A stretch of 32,151 nt of DNA, from NCBI RefSeq assembly GCF_027489515.1, contig NZ_JAIXZS010000078.1, positions 1 to 32,151 of the forward strand. Direction: 5' to 3'. Position 1 is the first letter of the stretch. The number at the start of each line of letters is the position of its first letter. The notes under the pieces are model-generated. The model searched no databases, was not told the origin of the DNA, and saw nothing but the letters and a program-made list of their open reading frames with translations. This DNA is from Novosphingobium sp. Its GTDB lineage: Bacteria; Pseudomonadota; Alphaproteobacteria; Sphingomonadales; Sphingomonadaceae. This document shows, piece by piece, positions 24,962 through 32,151 of the stretch. A program made the translations under genes and the position numbers.

Positions 24962-25387
24962 ATGAGTGACGATGTAGCCGCTGAGACGCGCGATCAGAAA
25001 GTGATTTATGAGCAGCGCTGCCAGGACTTTCGTTCCCTCAATGGATTTCTGTGGCAATCACCGCTTATCATCATGTCGCTGACCGGCGGATTGTGGTTTG
25101 CGGTCGCTAGCTTTGCACTCAGCACATCAGCGCGATCTATGCTGCTGGTCTTCGCGTGCCTCGCGAACTTGCTGATGATAGGGGCGTTGGTGCGTTTGCG
25201 ATGGGTTATGCAGCAGGTTCTCGAGGATATTCGGGACTATGATGGGAAGCGTCGGACGAAGGGCGATTACACCATCGTGAAGATTTTTTCCGCGATGCTG
25301 CTCTTCACGGCGATCGGCTCTGGCATCGCCGCGTGCAATCCGGCCGCATACTTCACCAAGGCACCCACCTCCGAGGTCGAAAAATGA
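24962..25387 (+). CDS. small three-helix inner-membrane protein, unassigned
   Basis: This 141-residue protein has a charged N-terminus (residues 1-28) and three hydrophobic helices at about 33-53, 56-78 and 104-125. A charged loop (QQVLEDIRDYDGKRRTKGDY) lies between helices 2 and 3. The ribosome binding site GGGAGAGGAG is strong. The stop overlaps the methyltransferase start (ATGA), so the two are translated together. The two-helix-plus-cytoplasmic layout recalls SLATT-like membrane effectors of defence systems, but I cannot show homology. Its place back-to-back with sspA suggests coregulation with PT modification. A membrane-damaging effector or a methyltransferase anchor are both possible. 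Confidence 0.7.
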   Translation: MSDDVAAETRDQKVIYEQRCQDFRSLNGFLWQSPLIIMSLTGGLWFAVASFALSTSARSMLLVFACLANLLMIGALVRLRWVMQQVLEDIRDYDGKRRTKGDYTIVKIFSAMLLFTAIGSGIAACNPAAYFTKAPTSEVEK

Positions 25388-25992
25388 TGACTGTAACCGA
25401 ACGGAGCGAAGCCGTTGATTACTATAATCGCGACGCAGCAGGTTTTGCCGCCCGCTATGACAGCGTGAGTTTTGAGGCGGTCCATCCATTGCTGGGCCAC
25501 TACTTGCCAGTTAGTGGTGCGGCGCTCGATATTGGCGCGGGCAGCGGCCGGGACGCGCGCGCGTTAGCAACCCATGGACTCACCGTCACTGCGGTAGAGC
25601 CATCAATCGGCCTTCGTTTGATCGGAGAAGCGAGTACCTCTAGCATTCGCTGGATCGACGACCGGCTGCCTGACTTGGTGCGGATCGCCGATTTTGGCTT
25701 CTTCGATCTTATACTATGTTCGGCTGTGCTGATGTTGGTCCCGCCGACTGACTTGACTAAGAGCTTCGTGACCATGGAAAAGTTACTGGCACCGAGTGGA
25801 TCCATCGCGATCAATATACGCCAGCCAATGTCGGGTGAGCCCCCCAATATTTTCTTCGCACATTCGGATGACGAAATTCTTGCGGCCGCCGACACGGCTG
25901 GCTTGATCTGCCTCGACCGTGCCGAAGCTGGGGATGCCTTAGGGCGGGAGCCTTATCGATGGCGCAGCTTTATCTTCGAACGGAGGCGTTGA
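25384..25992 (+). CDS. class I SAM-dependent methyltransferase
   Basis: I start at the ATG at 25384, overlapping the membrane-protein stop. The frame is open back to 25333 but only in shadow of that gene. The product is 202 residues, with motif I LDIGAGSGRD (residues 48-57), an acidic end of strand 2 (VTAVEPS), FDLILCSAVLMLVPP as motif IV region, and a UbiE/Tam-like C-terminus. There is no DPPY/NPPY motif, so it is not an obvious DNA adenine or N4-cytosine methylase. It looks like a small-molecule or protein methyltransferase. Coupling to a membrane protein and adjacency to sspA are unusual. Substrate unknown. Confidence 0.8.
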   Translation: MMTVTERSEAVDYYNRDAAGFAARYDSVSFEAVHPLLGHYLPVSGAALDIGAGSGRDARALATHGLTVTAVEPSIGLRLIGEASTSSIRWIDDRLPDLVRIADFGFFDLILCSAVLMLVPPTDLTKSFVTMEKLLAPSGSIAINIRQPMSGEPPNIFFAHSDDEILAAADTAGLICLDRAEAGDALGREPYRWRSFIFERRR

Positions 25993-26002
25993 CCGCTACG
26001 TT

Positions 26003-26031
26003 CGCTCAATGGATGGGGTGCTCATTGAGCG
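26003..26031. terminator. 9-bp perfect inverted repeat downstream of the methyltransferase gene
   Basis: CGCTCAATG (26003-26011) and CATTGAGCG (26023-26031) pair perfectly around an 11-nt loop, beginning 11 nt after the methyltransferase stop. Position suggests a transcript end or a 3' stabilising hairpin. No T-run follows, so it would not be a classical intrinsic terminator. Confidence 0.35.
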
Positions 26032-26164
26032 CTCTTGCGATCCCTCAACGACCAACTCGTCTACTTCCATACCTTCCAGACCGGAGCTGCGCCGGCAGAA
26101 TCTTATGTGAACTAGGCGGCAAAAGCACGAAGCAGCTTGCCGCGACTTTGTAACGGACCTTGGC

Positions 26165-26548
26165 TCAGCGCCAACGCACAACGGTGCCGGTTCGTAACAT
26201 TGCAGTGCCCAGATCGCGGCCGTCGCTCAACCTGCAAGACGCCACAACCCGTCCGTAACTTTGATGCGAAGCCCGGCAGCGCATTGGCTGTGCAAAAACC
26301 TTGACGTGGCCAGAAGAAAGATTCCCCTTGGCACCGCCCAGAAGAGCTACCAGAGCATCGCGGGCCTCGACCCCCGAGGAACGTGGACAAGGGTGGCCTG
26401 CCCGGCAAGTTCCGTCCAGTTCGCGCGCGGCAATGCTCCCCAGTCGGATCCTAGGCCCTTCCGCGCACCAGATCGGACCGTCTCCATCCCAAACCGCAAC
26501 CGGCGTGCAGATGAACGCGGCACTTGCGGCCAGCGTCAGTAAACTCAT
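26165..26548 (-). CDS. secreted staphylococcal-nuclease-like (thermonuclease family) protein
   Basis: I choose the ATG at 26548, preceded by GAGGGGAAGG at good spacing; the frame is open further back but without signals. The 127-residue product begins with a short hydrophobic leader (MSLLTLAASAAFICTP) and continues VAVWDGDGPIWCAEGPRIRLGSIAARELDGTC. This follows the SNase pattern of a DGD strand and an IRLxxIxAxE segment. A later ARDALVALLGG also fits the fold. Four or more cysteines suggest disulfides outside the cytoplasm. Several canonical catalytic Arg/Glu positions cannot be confirmed by eye, so activity is uncertain. Similar short SNase-like proteins are common on sphingomonad elements. 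Confidence 0.65.
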   Translation of the reverse strand: MSLLTLAASAAFICTPVAVWDGDGPIWCAEGPRIRLGSIAARELDGTCRAGHPCPRSSGVEARDALVALLGGAKGNLSSGHVKVFAQPMRCRASHQSYGRVVASCRLSDGRDLGTAMLRTGTVVRWR

Positions 26549-26819
26549 TCTGCGAGCCTTCCCCTCAAATACCAGCGCCAAACCCTGCCTTGTCGGTCGA
26601 ACGCATACGCGGAGGCCACTTCCGATAGCCACAAGCAACCCCGGTTCCAAGGTCTGCTAAGCAAATGGCCCGTGCAGTGATTTGAACATAGGCTTGAAAC
26701 CGGAAGACTCTTGGTCCGAGCTGCCCGAGTTGGGGTAGCTGATCACGACAAATCATTGTAATTGGCTCGCCCCGCGCGAACTGCTTTGGATGCATCACGC
26801 GGAATGAACGGGGACTCGA

Positions 26820-27137
26820 ATGGGAAAACGAAATCTCGCAATCGTTGGCACCCACCAAGACTATTTCGCGGATATGTATGACGAACGAATGGGCGAAAAC
26901 CCATCAGTCGTTTTCGGATGCGCATCCCCGGAAGATGCCGCCACGAGTTATTTCAGGAACGTTTTTGAAAACTCAAATGCGCTCGTCCGCGAGGCAGTCA
27001 TCGGCGTATGGCTAGCAAGTGAGGGGCCTGAGGTGGCCATCATTTTCGAGGCTTATGCGACTTTGACTCCCTGCATAGCGGCAGACGCGGAACCTGGCGA
27101 ATTCGATATTGAGTTGGATGTGCGCCAACGGTCATAG
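26820..27137 (+). CDS. hypothetical protein
   Basis: This 105-residue soluble protein is acidic, with no motif I recognise (MGKRNLAIVGTHQDYFADMY...). GGGGA lies 5 nt before the ATG. The sequence alternates hydrophobic strands and acidic turns and has no signal peptide or membrane helix. Base composition is lower in GC than the transfer genes. The preceding 271 nt (26549-26819) contain only the upstream region of the SNase-like gene and a weak 8-bp hairpin at 26719-26740. Confidence 0.45.
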   Translation: MGKRNLAIVGTHQDYFADMYDERMGENPSVVFGCASPEDAATSYFRNVFENSNALVREAVIGVWLASEGPEVAIIFEAYATLTPCIAADAEPGEFDIELDVRQRS

Positions 27138-27200
27138 TGTGCGGGACGCGCGCAGGCGGCGTGCGCTGCAGTCATGACCGGGCAAAACGCAGAGCATTGG

Positions 27201-27229
27201 TTGACAGTCGTGCGATATGCGATCAGCAT
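27201..27229 (+). promoter_or_regulatory. possible promoter for the 27355 gene
   Basis: A perfect TTGACA at 27201-27206 is followed after 17 nt by CAGCAT (27224-27229), a poor -10. It is the only consensus -35 in the 217-nt gap before the gene and points toward it. The weak -10 keeps confidence low. Confidence 0.25.
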
Positions 27230-27354
27230 TGTAGCCGGTTTGACCCCCTTGCCTGTCGCCAAGCTAAATAGGTTTTGATCAATCCTTCAAACTGCCCGCG
27301 AATCCAGTGGTCAGATCGATTAAATGGCGACCGATACGACCCCCTGGAGTTCGT

Positions 27355-28005
27355 ATGGCTATCCTACTGCCGACATCAGAGAATATTCGTCTTCTCAAAG
27401 CCACTCTCATGGGTGATTTTGAAATGCGCTCTGCGCATGCTTCTGAAGCGATTGCCGCTCTCATTGGATTTCGATCCAATGCGGCTTACCTGGCCACTTC
27501 CAATCATCTGCCCGATGTGACGATTTACGAGGTGGATTTCGACGCATTTGAAGAGCGCTCAGTCAATCTGGGTTACGACAGAGCGTCATCCGAATTTTTG
27601 CGTTTCCTGTTCAAAGGGATCCCATGGCCTAACCCCGCTTGGAAAATGATCGAAAAGCGAGATTCAGCCGCTCGCGATGCTTGGTTCTATGAGTGCCAAC
27701 GCCGCAAGATACCGTTCCTGCACGTGGCAAAGGCAAGAAAACACTTCTCGGTCCATTGGGACCATATCAGCTTGGATTCTGATTATGACCAGATGATCAG
27801 GCAGTCTGCCGACGGGGAAATGGCAAGGGTTCTGTTCCGAACCTATCAACTGATCGCTTCTGGCCTTGAGCCTAAAAGCTTTTTCGATGGCGGGGCCTTG
27901 GTGGGGGATGTGACTGGCTTGTCTGAACCAAGCGCCCGGCAGATTGCAAATGCCTTCGCTCTCCTGCTTTTTCCTGGCAACGTGCAATCTTCTTTGGCTG
28001 CATAA
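27355..28005 (+). CDS. hypothetical protein, about 216 residues
   Basis: I start at the ATG at 27355 because GGAG lies 6 nt upstream; an in-frame ATG at 27307 has no such signal. The product is soluble, mixed alpha/beta, with tryptophan- and histidine-containing stretches (FKGIPWPNPAWKMIEKRD, KHFSVHWDHISLDSD). The C-terminal segment is helical (SEPSARQIANAFALLLFPG). No known motif or domain is apparent. GC content is visibly below that of the flanking transfer genes, consistent with cargo. It converges on the 28135-28344 gene, with a strong hairpin between them. Confidence 0.6.
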   Translation: MAILLPTSENIRLLKATLMGDFEMRSAHASEAIAALIGFRSNAAYLATSNHLPDVTIYEVDFDAFEERSVNLGYDRASSEFLRFLFKGIPWPNPAWKMIEKRDSAARDAWFYECQRRKIPFLHVAKARKHFSVHWDHISLDSDYDQMIRQSADGEMARVLFRTYQLIASGLEPKSFFDGGALVGDVTGLSEPSARQIANAFALLLFPGNVQSSLAA

Positions 28006-28010
28006 GAAGA

Positions 28011-28043
28011 TATTGGAAGCCGCGGAACCAGCGGCTTCCAATA
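28011..28043. terminator. 13-bp perfect hairpin between convergent genes (likely bidirectional terminator)
   Basis: TATTGGAAGCCGC (28011-28023) and GCGGCTTCCAATA (28031-28043) are perfect reverse complements around a 7-nt loop, starting 5 nt after the stop of the 27355 gene. Stem GC content and position fit a terminator. Read on the minus strand it is followed by the T-rich ATCTTCTTAT, better for minus-strand transcripts. The + strand lacks a T-run. Confidence 0.6.
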
Positions 28044-28134
28044 CGCCACAACTCCATCAGGCCGAAATTCGGAGCTCCGTTCGCGTCGTGCAACAAGCCA
28101 GTGGTCCAAATCAGGCACGCTGCGGTGGACTTCA

Positions 28135-28344
28135 TCACCGCAAGAAACCGTCGCGCCTTTGGCCGTGCTGGTTGTCGTAGTTTTCGCGCTGGTCGTAGGC
28201 GCTCTTGCGAATACCCACCTCGACCCGCTGACCGCCGGCATTGCGGATATGGAGATCGCGCAGATCAATCTTGTTGCGCTGCGCCCAGTCCTTTGCCTCG
28301 CGCTCGCTACCGAAGGTGCCTGCATCTTCGTAATCGAATGCCAT
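28135..28344 (-). CDS. small hypothetical DNA-transfer-linked protein
   Basis: This 69-residue protein begins at an ATG preceded by AAGGAGAGC. The sequence is very hydrophilic (MAFDYEDAGTFGSEREAKDWAQRNKIDLRDLHIRN...) with a basic, Gln/Asn-rich C-terminus and no hydrophobic core for membrane insertion. It lies 54 nt downstream of the small membrane-protein gene at the end of the traD-relaxase operon and may be cotranscribed with it. I do not recognise the family. A strong ribosome binding site and the hairpin beyond its stop support a real gene. Confidence 0.6.
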   Translation of the reverse strand: MAFDYEDAGTFGSEREAKDWAQRNKIDLRDLHIRNAGGQRVEVGIRKSAYDQRENYDNQHGQRRDGFLR

Positions 28345-28398
28345 TTCATGCTCTCCTTGAAGTGGTGATTGACGGTCTGGAAGATTGGATGCGCAGGA

Positions 28399-28734
28399 TC
28401 ATGCCGATTGCCTCCGGGCATCGGCGGATCGGGCAATCGCCGAATGGCGAGTCCTGAGCCGTAAGAGGTGCAGCTGAGCCATTCTCCGGAAGGCGGTTGC
28501 GCAGAAGGCCGCCAGCGATCCGGCAACAACTGAGGCCAGAATGACCAAACCGAGCGCAACCCATTCCGGTCCCGGGAAAGGGCCAGGCTGGCCCGCAACC
28601 GGCTCTGCGGCGCCTTCAGCACCAACCCCTGTTGCCGTCGTGAACCCCTCCGTTATCGGATGACGCGTGAGGACCATTGGCTCACTGCCGGAACCTGGTT
28701 CCGCACCGGACATCGCTGGGTCACGTGGTAGCAT
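28399..28734 (-). CDS. small single-pass membrane protein of the relaxase operon
   Basis: I start at the ATG at 28734, preceded by AGGAGAAGAG. The frame is open further upstream to 29022, but there it only shadows the relaxase gene. The 111-residue product has a Gly/Pro/Glu-rich N-terminus (MLPRDPAMSGAEPGSG...), one membrane helix (WVALGLVILASVVAGSLAAFCATAF, about residues 51-75) and a basic Arg-rich tail. It starts 10 nt after the relaxase stop, so it is in the same operon. A role in transfer is suggested only by position. Confidence 0.6.
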   Translation of the reverse strand: MLPRDPAMSGAEPGSGSEPMVLTRHPITEGFTTATGVGAEGAAEPVAGQPGPFPGPEWVALGLVILASVVAGSLAAFCATAFRRMAQLHLLRLRTRHSAIARSADARRQSA

Positions 28735-28744
28735 GGCTCTTCTC

Positions 28745-31700
28745 CTATCGGCTGCGTTCGATGCTGCGTTCGGGCAGGTCGATCTGCGGCACTGACCGCA
28801 GACTGTCCCTGGCCACGTTGGGAAGCGGCGAGAGGCTGTCGCCACCGCTGCGCAAGTGTTCGGGGATCTTCGGGCTGAATTCAGCGGAAGTGCCCTTCCC
28901 CTTGCCTTCATCGACCTGCTTCTCGCCAAGGGTCTCAAGCGCGCTGGTCTTGTCGCCGGGGTTGCCCTCGATCTGACTGAGCAGACGGTCCTTGTCGTTG
29001 GTGACGATCGTGATGTCATCACGCACGCGGGTCATCATCACAAGTGCAAGGCGCTGGTTGGAAAGGTTGCGGGCGGCCGAGTGCATCTCGCCGATCGCCA
29101 TGTCGCGGGTATCGCCCTGCGCTTGATGCATGTTCAGCGCATAGGCGAGACCCATGCGCTCGAGCATCCGGTCGTTCTGCTTGAGCTCGATAGTGTCGCC
29201 CTGGCGGTTCTCGACCGTCACGACCCCGTCCCGGATCGCCAGAACACGAGCTTCCTCGGACTTCATCAGGCCGCGAGCGGTGTCCTTTTCGTTCCAGCGG
29301 ACCTTGTCACCCTCGTAGATCGTCTCCCGATGCTTCTCTGAAAGTCGCAGGGCATCGCGCTTGTCAGCCGGGTCGATGGCGGAAGGGTCAAAGCGCTTCA
29401 GCTTGCCCTGTGCATCGCGCAGCACCACCCTCTCCCGACCATCGGTGCCTTCAACGTCATAGCGCCCGCGCGCCAGCCCCCCCGGAGCGTTGGTACGCAT
29501 GACCTCAAGAACCTGGCCCTTGTCGTAGGTGCTGGCGTAGCGCAGCTCTTCGCGTGTGGCGTGGGCAGGTAGCAGCGTCGCCAGCTGCATGCCCTCGCCC
29601 TTCAGCACGCCTTCGGCCTTCAGACCTTCCTGCACCATCCGGTTGAGCGCCCCGCGCGCATCGCGGCCCGCCGAGTAGATTGCAGTACGCGACCGATCCT
29701 CTGGCCCCAGCGCCAGCCAGGTTTGCGCCGTGACCCGAAGGTGATCCTGGCCCGCTTCGATCACGCGCTCGCCGAGCGAGGCAAAGCTCTCCCTGAACTG
29801 GCCAGCCCTCGCAAGGCCGGCGGCTTCCTGCATATGGGGGGTACGTTGGCGCAAGGAGGTTTCGAGCCGGGCCATGGCCGGATTGTCGGCCTGGATGAGC
29901 GCAAACGCCTTACCCGCCTCGATCGAGAGGAGCTGCGCCTTGTCACCCACCATAATGACCTTCTCGGCGCCAAGCCGGTTGGCGATGGTCAGAAGGTCGT
30001 TCATCGGCTTGTTGGCAACGAGCGAAGCTTCATCAAGAAGGAGGACCTTGCCTTCAACCAGCTTGCGTGACGCCTCGAACGTCGGCCCCGACCCGTGGAG
30101 CGCGCCGCGCAAGTGCTGGTTGATGAAGGAGGAGACCGTCTGCGCTGCGATCCCCGCTTGCAGCAATTCTCCGTCGCGGCCGCGAAGCTGGGTTTCGTTC
30201 CTGAGGTCGCTCACCATCTTGTTGGCAAAGGCAAGGCCGATGACCTCCCTGCCCTCTTGGTGGGCGACGCTGGCTATCGCGGAAATAAGGGTCGTCTTGC
30301 CGGCACCTGCGACCCCCTGGATCACCACCGTGCGGTTATCACTGCCAAGCGCGAGGGTGCCCGCTGCAATCTGCTCGGCATTGAGATCCCGTTCGCCGGC
30401 AGCCTCTCGCAGGCGCGACGGGGCCTCTGCCAACGGAATCATGCCCGGACTGGCCCCCTGCCCGCGTGCCACGTTGTCGAGTGTCGAACGCTCGATCAGC
30501 CGGTGTTCCGGCGTCGTAAAACGGTCAGGCACCCCATCGATCCGGGTGCTCTTGCCAGCAAGCACCTGGCCGCCCTCCAGCAGCCGCTGCATGCGCTCCT
30601 CAACGCCTTCGGCAGTCACTCCCCGGAGACCAAGGTCGAGCGCGCTCTTGACCAGCTCAGCGCGCGTCCACGAGGTTTCACGCTCGCCGATCATGCGGAT
30701 GGCAGATGCTGTCGCCATCTCGGTGCGCAGCTGCGTCGGGGTCAGCAGGGTCCGCGCCAGACCGTTGGTCGTGAGTTCGTCAGCCGGACGCGTATAGATG
30801 CGGGCCGTATCGCGAATGTCCTTGATCGCCTCACGCACGCGCTCGGCGCTGCCGAGCTTGGCTTCGGCCGATAGCTCGGAGCGCGCCCGCGCCTCTGCGG
30901 CCAGCGCCTTGGCGTCAAAGCCCAGCCCTTCGGCCCGCCGGACCCACTCAGCCTTGAGCGCCTGCTTGTCGTCAGGATTCAGCTTGGGATCGCGGGTCCG
31001 CTTGGTGATCTCGCGCATCGCTTCGCTTTCGGACGGGCTGCGACCCAACCTCTGCGCGGTTGCCAGAATGTCCTGGCGTCTTTGGCTGAACGCATCGATG
31101 ACATCGCGCGGCACGCCCTTGATCTCGAACTGTCCGTGCTTGCCGGTGATCTCTGTCTGGTATCCGAGCTTCTCGAGGTTGCTGCGCAGGGCCGCGTTGT
31201 AGATCGAGCCCAGGACCGAATTGTTCTTCCAGATCTCACCATTCCAGAGCGCCTTCCACTTGCCCGCCTTGTCCTGCGTCATTGCCGCTATCACGGCATG
31301 GGTGTGGTTCTGCGGGTCGAGTTTGCGGCTCGTGTCGTGCTGGAAGAGCGCGTAGACGAGGTTGCCGGTCCTGACCGGCTCGCCATTGCCATTCCGGGAA
31401 TAGTCCCGCGCTTCTGCGAAGTGCTTTTCCAGATAGGCCATGACGGATTTGACCGCACTGGCCTGCGCCTCCAGCACACGCTTGTCGCCGCCCAACTGGA
31501 TCATCAGACTGGCCGACTTCGGCATCGAGAAAGTCAGATCAATTCCGGCACGGCGGTTGGCATTGGCATTGACGATGCTGCCGTCGGGAAGCTTGCCATC
31601 GAGCAGCTTCTCGAAGTCGTCCTTTGAGACCTGTCCCTTCAGCCCGAGAGCCTCGGCACCCTTCCCGCCCCACTCGCTGAGCTCAGCCGGGCCATCGCCA

Positions 31701-31771
31701 ACATAATAGTCATCCTTGGCGAAATAGTTGGCTGCGCCTCCGGCAGAACCCACTGATGCGACCGAGAGCAT
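28745..31771 (-). CDS. traI: TraI-type MobF relaxase/helicase
   Basis: I start at the ATG at 31771 (preceded by AAGGGG), giving 1008 residues. The longer open frame to 31909 overlaps the upstream regulator gene and is not protein-like. The N-terminal TrwC/TraI relaxase domain has candidate catalytic tyrosines (Y16, Y22/Y23 in NYFAKDDYY) and the three-histidine metal site H145 ... H156-T-H158. A superfamily I helicase follows, with Walker A GVAGAGKT at 486-493 and the element LLLDEASLV further on. The enzyme nicks oriT, stays covalently bound to the 5' end and unwinds the strand for transfer. It is shorter than F TraI, lacking much of its long C-terminus, but typical of alphaproteobacterial MobF enzymes. 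Confidence 0.92.
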   Translation of the reverse strand: MLSVASVGSAGGAANYFAKDDYYVGDGPAELSEWGGKGAEALGLKGQVSKDDFEKLLDGKLPDGSIVNANANRRAGIDLTFSMPKSASLMIQLGGDKRVLEAQASAVKSVMAYLEKHFAEARDYSRNGNGEPVRTGNLVYALFQHDTSRKLDPQNHTHAVIAAMTQDKAGKWKALWNGEIWKNNSVLGSIYNAALRSNLEKLGYQTEITGKHGQFEIKGVPRDVIDAFSQRRQDILATAQRLGRSPSESEAMREITKRTRDPKLNPDDKQALKAEWVRRAEGLGFDAKALAAEARARSELSAEAKLGSAERVREAIKDIRDTARIYTRPADELTTNGLARTLLTPTQLRTEMATASAIRMIGERETSWTRAELVKSALDLGLRGVTAEGVEERMQRLLEGGQVLAGKSTRIDGVPDRFTTPEHRLIERSTLDNVARGQGASPGMIPLAEAPSRLREAAGERDLNAEQIAAGTLALGSDNRTVVIQGVAGAGKTTLISAIASVAHQEGREVIGLAFANKMVSDLRNETQLRGRDGELLQAGIAAQTVSSFINQHLRGALHGSGPTFEASRKLVEGKVLLLDEASLVANKPMNDLLTIANRLGAEKVIMVGDKAQLLSIEAGKAFALIQADNPAMARLETSLRQRTPHMQEAAGLARAGQFRESFASLGERVIEAGQDHLRVTAQTWLALGPEDRSRTAIYSAGRDARGALNRMVQEGLKAEGVLKGEGMQLATLLPAHATREELRYASTYDKGQVLEVMRTNAPGGLARGRYDVEGTDGRERVVLRDAQGKLKRFDPSAIDPADKRDALRLSEKHRETIYEGDKVRWNEKDTARGLMKSEEARVLAIRDGVVTVENRQGDTIELKQNDRMLERMGLAYALNMHQAQGDTRDMAIGEMHSAARNLSNQRLALVMMTRVRDDITIVTNDKDRLLSQIEGNPGDKTSALETLGEKQVDEGKGKGTSAEFSPKIPEHLRSGGDSLSPLPNVARDSLRSVPQIDLPERSIERSR

Positions 31772-31772
31772 C

Positions 31773-32057
31773 TCAGGCCCCTTCCCGAGGCGTTGACTGG
31801 AACATCGGACGAGCGGCATCGCCCAGCAGAAGCCAGGCTGGATCGACGGCGAATTTGATGCAGACACGCGCGACGAGACTGGCAGGCGGATCCCTGTGAC
31901 CGCCTTCATAATTCTTGACCGTCTTCACCGCGATTCCGAGATCCGAGGCGAACTCGCCCTGCGTCTTGGAAAGCGCCGCTCGTAGCGTGCGTAGTCGCAG
32001 GCCGAAGGCAACACAGGATGCCGGTGGCGGCTTCCGGACAGTGGCGTGAACCGTCAT
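31773..32057 (-). CDS. small XRE-family helix-turn-helix regulator
   Basis: This 94-residue protein has an XRE-type DNA-binding domain (LRLRTLRAALSKTQGEFASDLGIAVKTVKNYEGGHRDPP) followed by a short tail that ends in WLLLGDA, a pattern frequent in phage-repressor-like proteins. Its start overlaps the traD stop (ATGA) and its stop is separated by one base from the relaxase ATG, so it is embedded in the traD-traI operon. It is likely an autoregulator of the DNA-processing genes; this is inferred from position. Confidence 0.8.
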   Translation of the reverse strand: MTVHATVRKPPPASCVAFGLRLRTLRAALSKTQGEFASDLGIAVKTVKNYEGGHRDPPASLVARVCIKFAVDPAWLLLGDAARPMFQSTPREGA

Positions 32058-32151
32058 CGTTCCGGCTCCTGATCGTCATCAATCGAAGGCTCTGCGCGGC
32101 GCTTGTCCTCGGCCCCGAAGCCGTGGATCGTTTCACGCTGGACCTCGCTCT
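32054..32151 (-). CDS. traD: C-terminal end of type IV coupling protein TraD (partial)
   Basis: The minus strand is open from the window edge to a TGA at 32054-32056, encoding about 31 residues that end IDDDQEPER. The tail is charged and contains ETIHGFGAEDKRR. Overlap of its stop with the regulator start (ATGA) shows it belongs to the same operon. TraD is inferred from position, immediately upstream of a MobF relaxase in an F-like system, and from the acidic C-terminal tail. Too little is visible for proof. Confidence 0.5.
   Translation of the reverse strand, partial: SEVQRETIHGFGAEDKRRAEPSIDDDQEPER

Noticed and set aside
24962..25387. Assignment of the membrane protein to the SLATT family
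   Set aside because: Layout is only loosely similar; three rather than two helices and no family motif visible, so left unassigned.
25996..26181. Short minus-strand open frame downstream of the methyltransferase
   Set aside because: No ribosome binding site or protein-like pattern; region 25993-26164 otherwise holds only the 9-bp inverted repeat.
26719..26740. 8-bp hairpin AGCTGCCC/GGGTAGCT
   Set aside because: Contains a G-U pair, has no T-run and no gene end nearby; could be chance.
26549..26819. Possible tRNA or small RNA in the gap before the 26820 gene
   Set aside because: No cloverleaf, anticodon arm or CCA-type end could be made out on either strand.
1..32151. CRISPR array or complete insertion sequence
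   Set aside because: No regularly spaced direct repeats and no transposase or integrase gene were seen.

Overview
The window looks like part of a conjugative element (plasmid or integrative element) from a GC-rich alphaproteobacterium. A sphingomonad-type host (Sphingobium, Novosphingobium, Erythrobacter or relatives) is my inference from the base composition and the F-like transfer genes. It cannot be proved from this window.

Layout. At the left edge, positions 1-4917 (+) carry the F-type mating-pair genes traF (5'-truncated by the window edge), traH and traG. At the right edge, positions 28399-32151 (-) carry the DNA-processing genes in the order traD C-terminus, a small XRE regulator, a MobF/TraI relaxase-helicase, and a small membrane protein. 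About 24 kb of cargo lies between these two blocks. The left cargo (4962-7058) has a small membrane protein, a GntR/FadR-like regulator and two unassigned genes. At 7194-7414 is a frameshifted, stop-containing remnant of an SbcC/Rad50-like ATPase, cut off at the edge of the defence island.

The core of the cargo (about 7.5-26 kb) is a DNA phosphorothioation (PT) modification-restriction locus. On the + strand, dptF-dptG-dptH (DndFGH/SspFGH-like restriction genes, 4-nt overlaps) are followed by a DUF262 (DGQQR) protein and a complete Ser/Thr protein kinase. On the - strand and convergent with these lie sspA (cysteine desulfurase), sspB (DUF4007), sspC (P-loop ATPase) and sspD (PAPS-reductase-like). 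The stop codons of the kinase and sspD touch with no base between them. A three-helix membrane protein and a SAM methyltransferase, translationally coupled, are transcribed divergently from sspA.

Working model. SspA mobilises sulfur from cysteine, SspD with SspB and SspC installs it in the DNA backbone, and DptFGH attacks DNA lacking the mark. The parts that do not belong to the textbook scheme are the DUF262-kinase pair downstream of dptH and the membrane protein-methyltransferase pair beside sspA. These are the best candidates for undescribed components. DptH also shows a D...ExK pattern that could be its nuclease centre. The right cargo (26-28.4 kb) has a secreted SNase-like protein and three unassigned small genes, with a 13-bp perfect hairpin between convergent genes.
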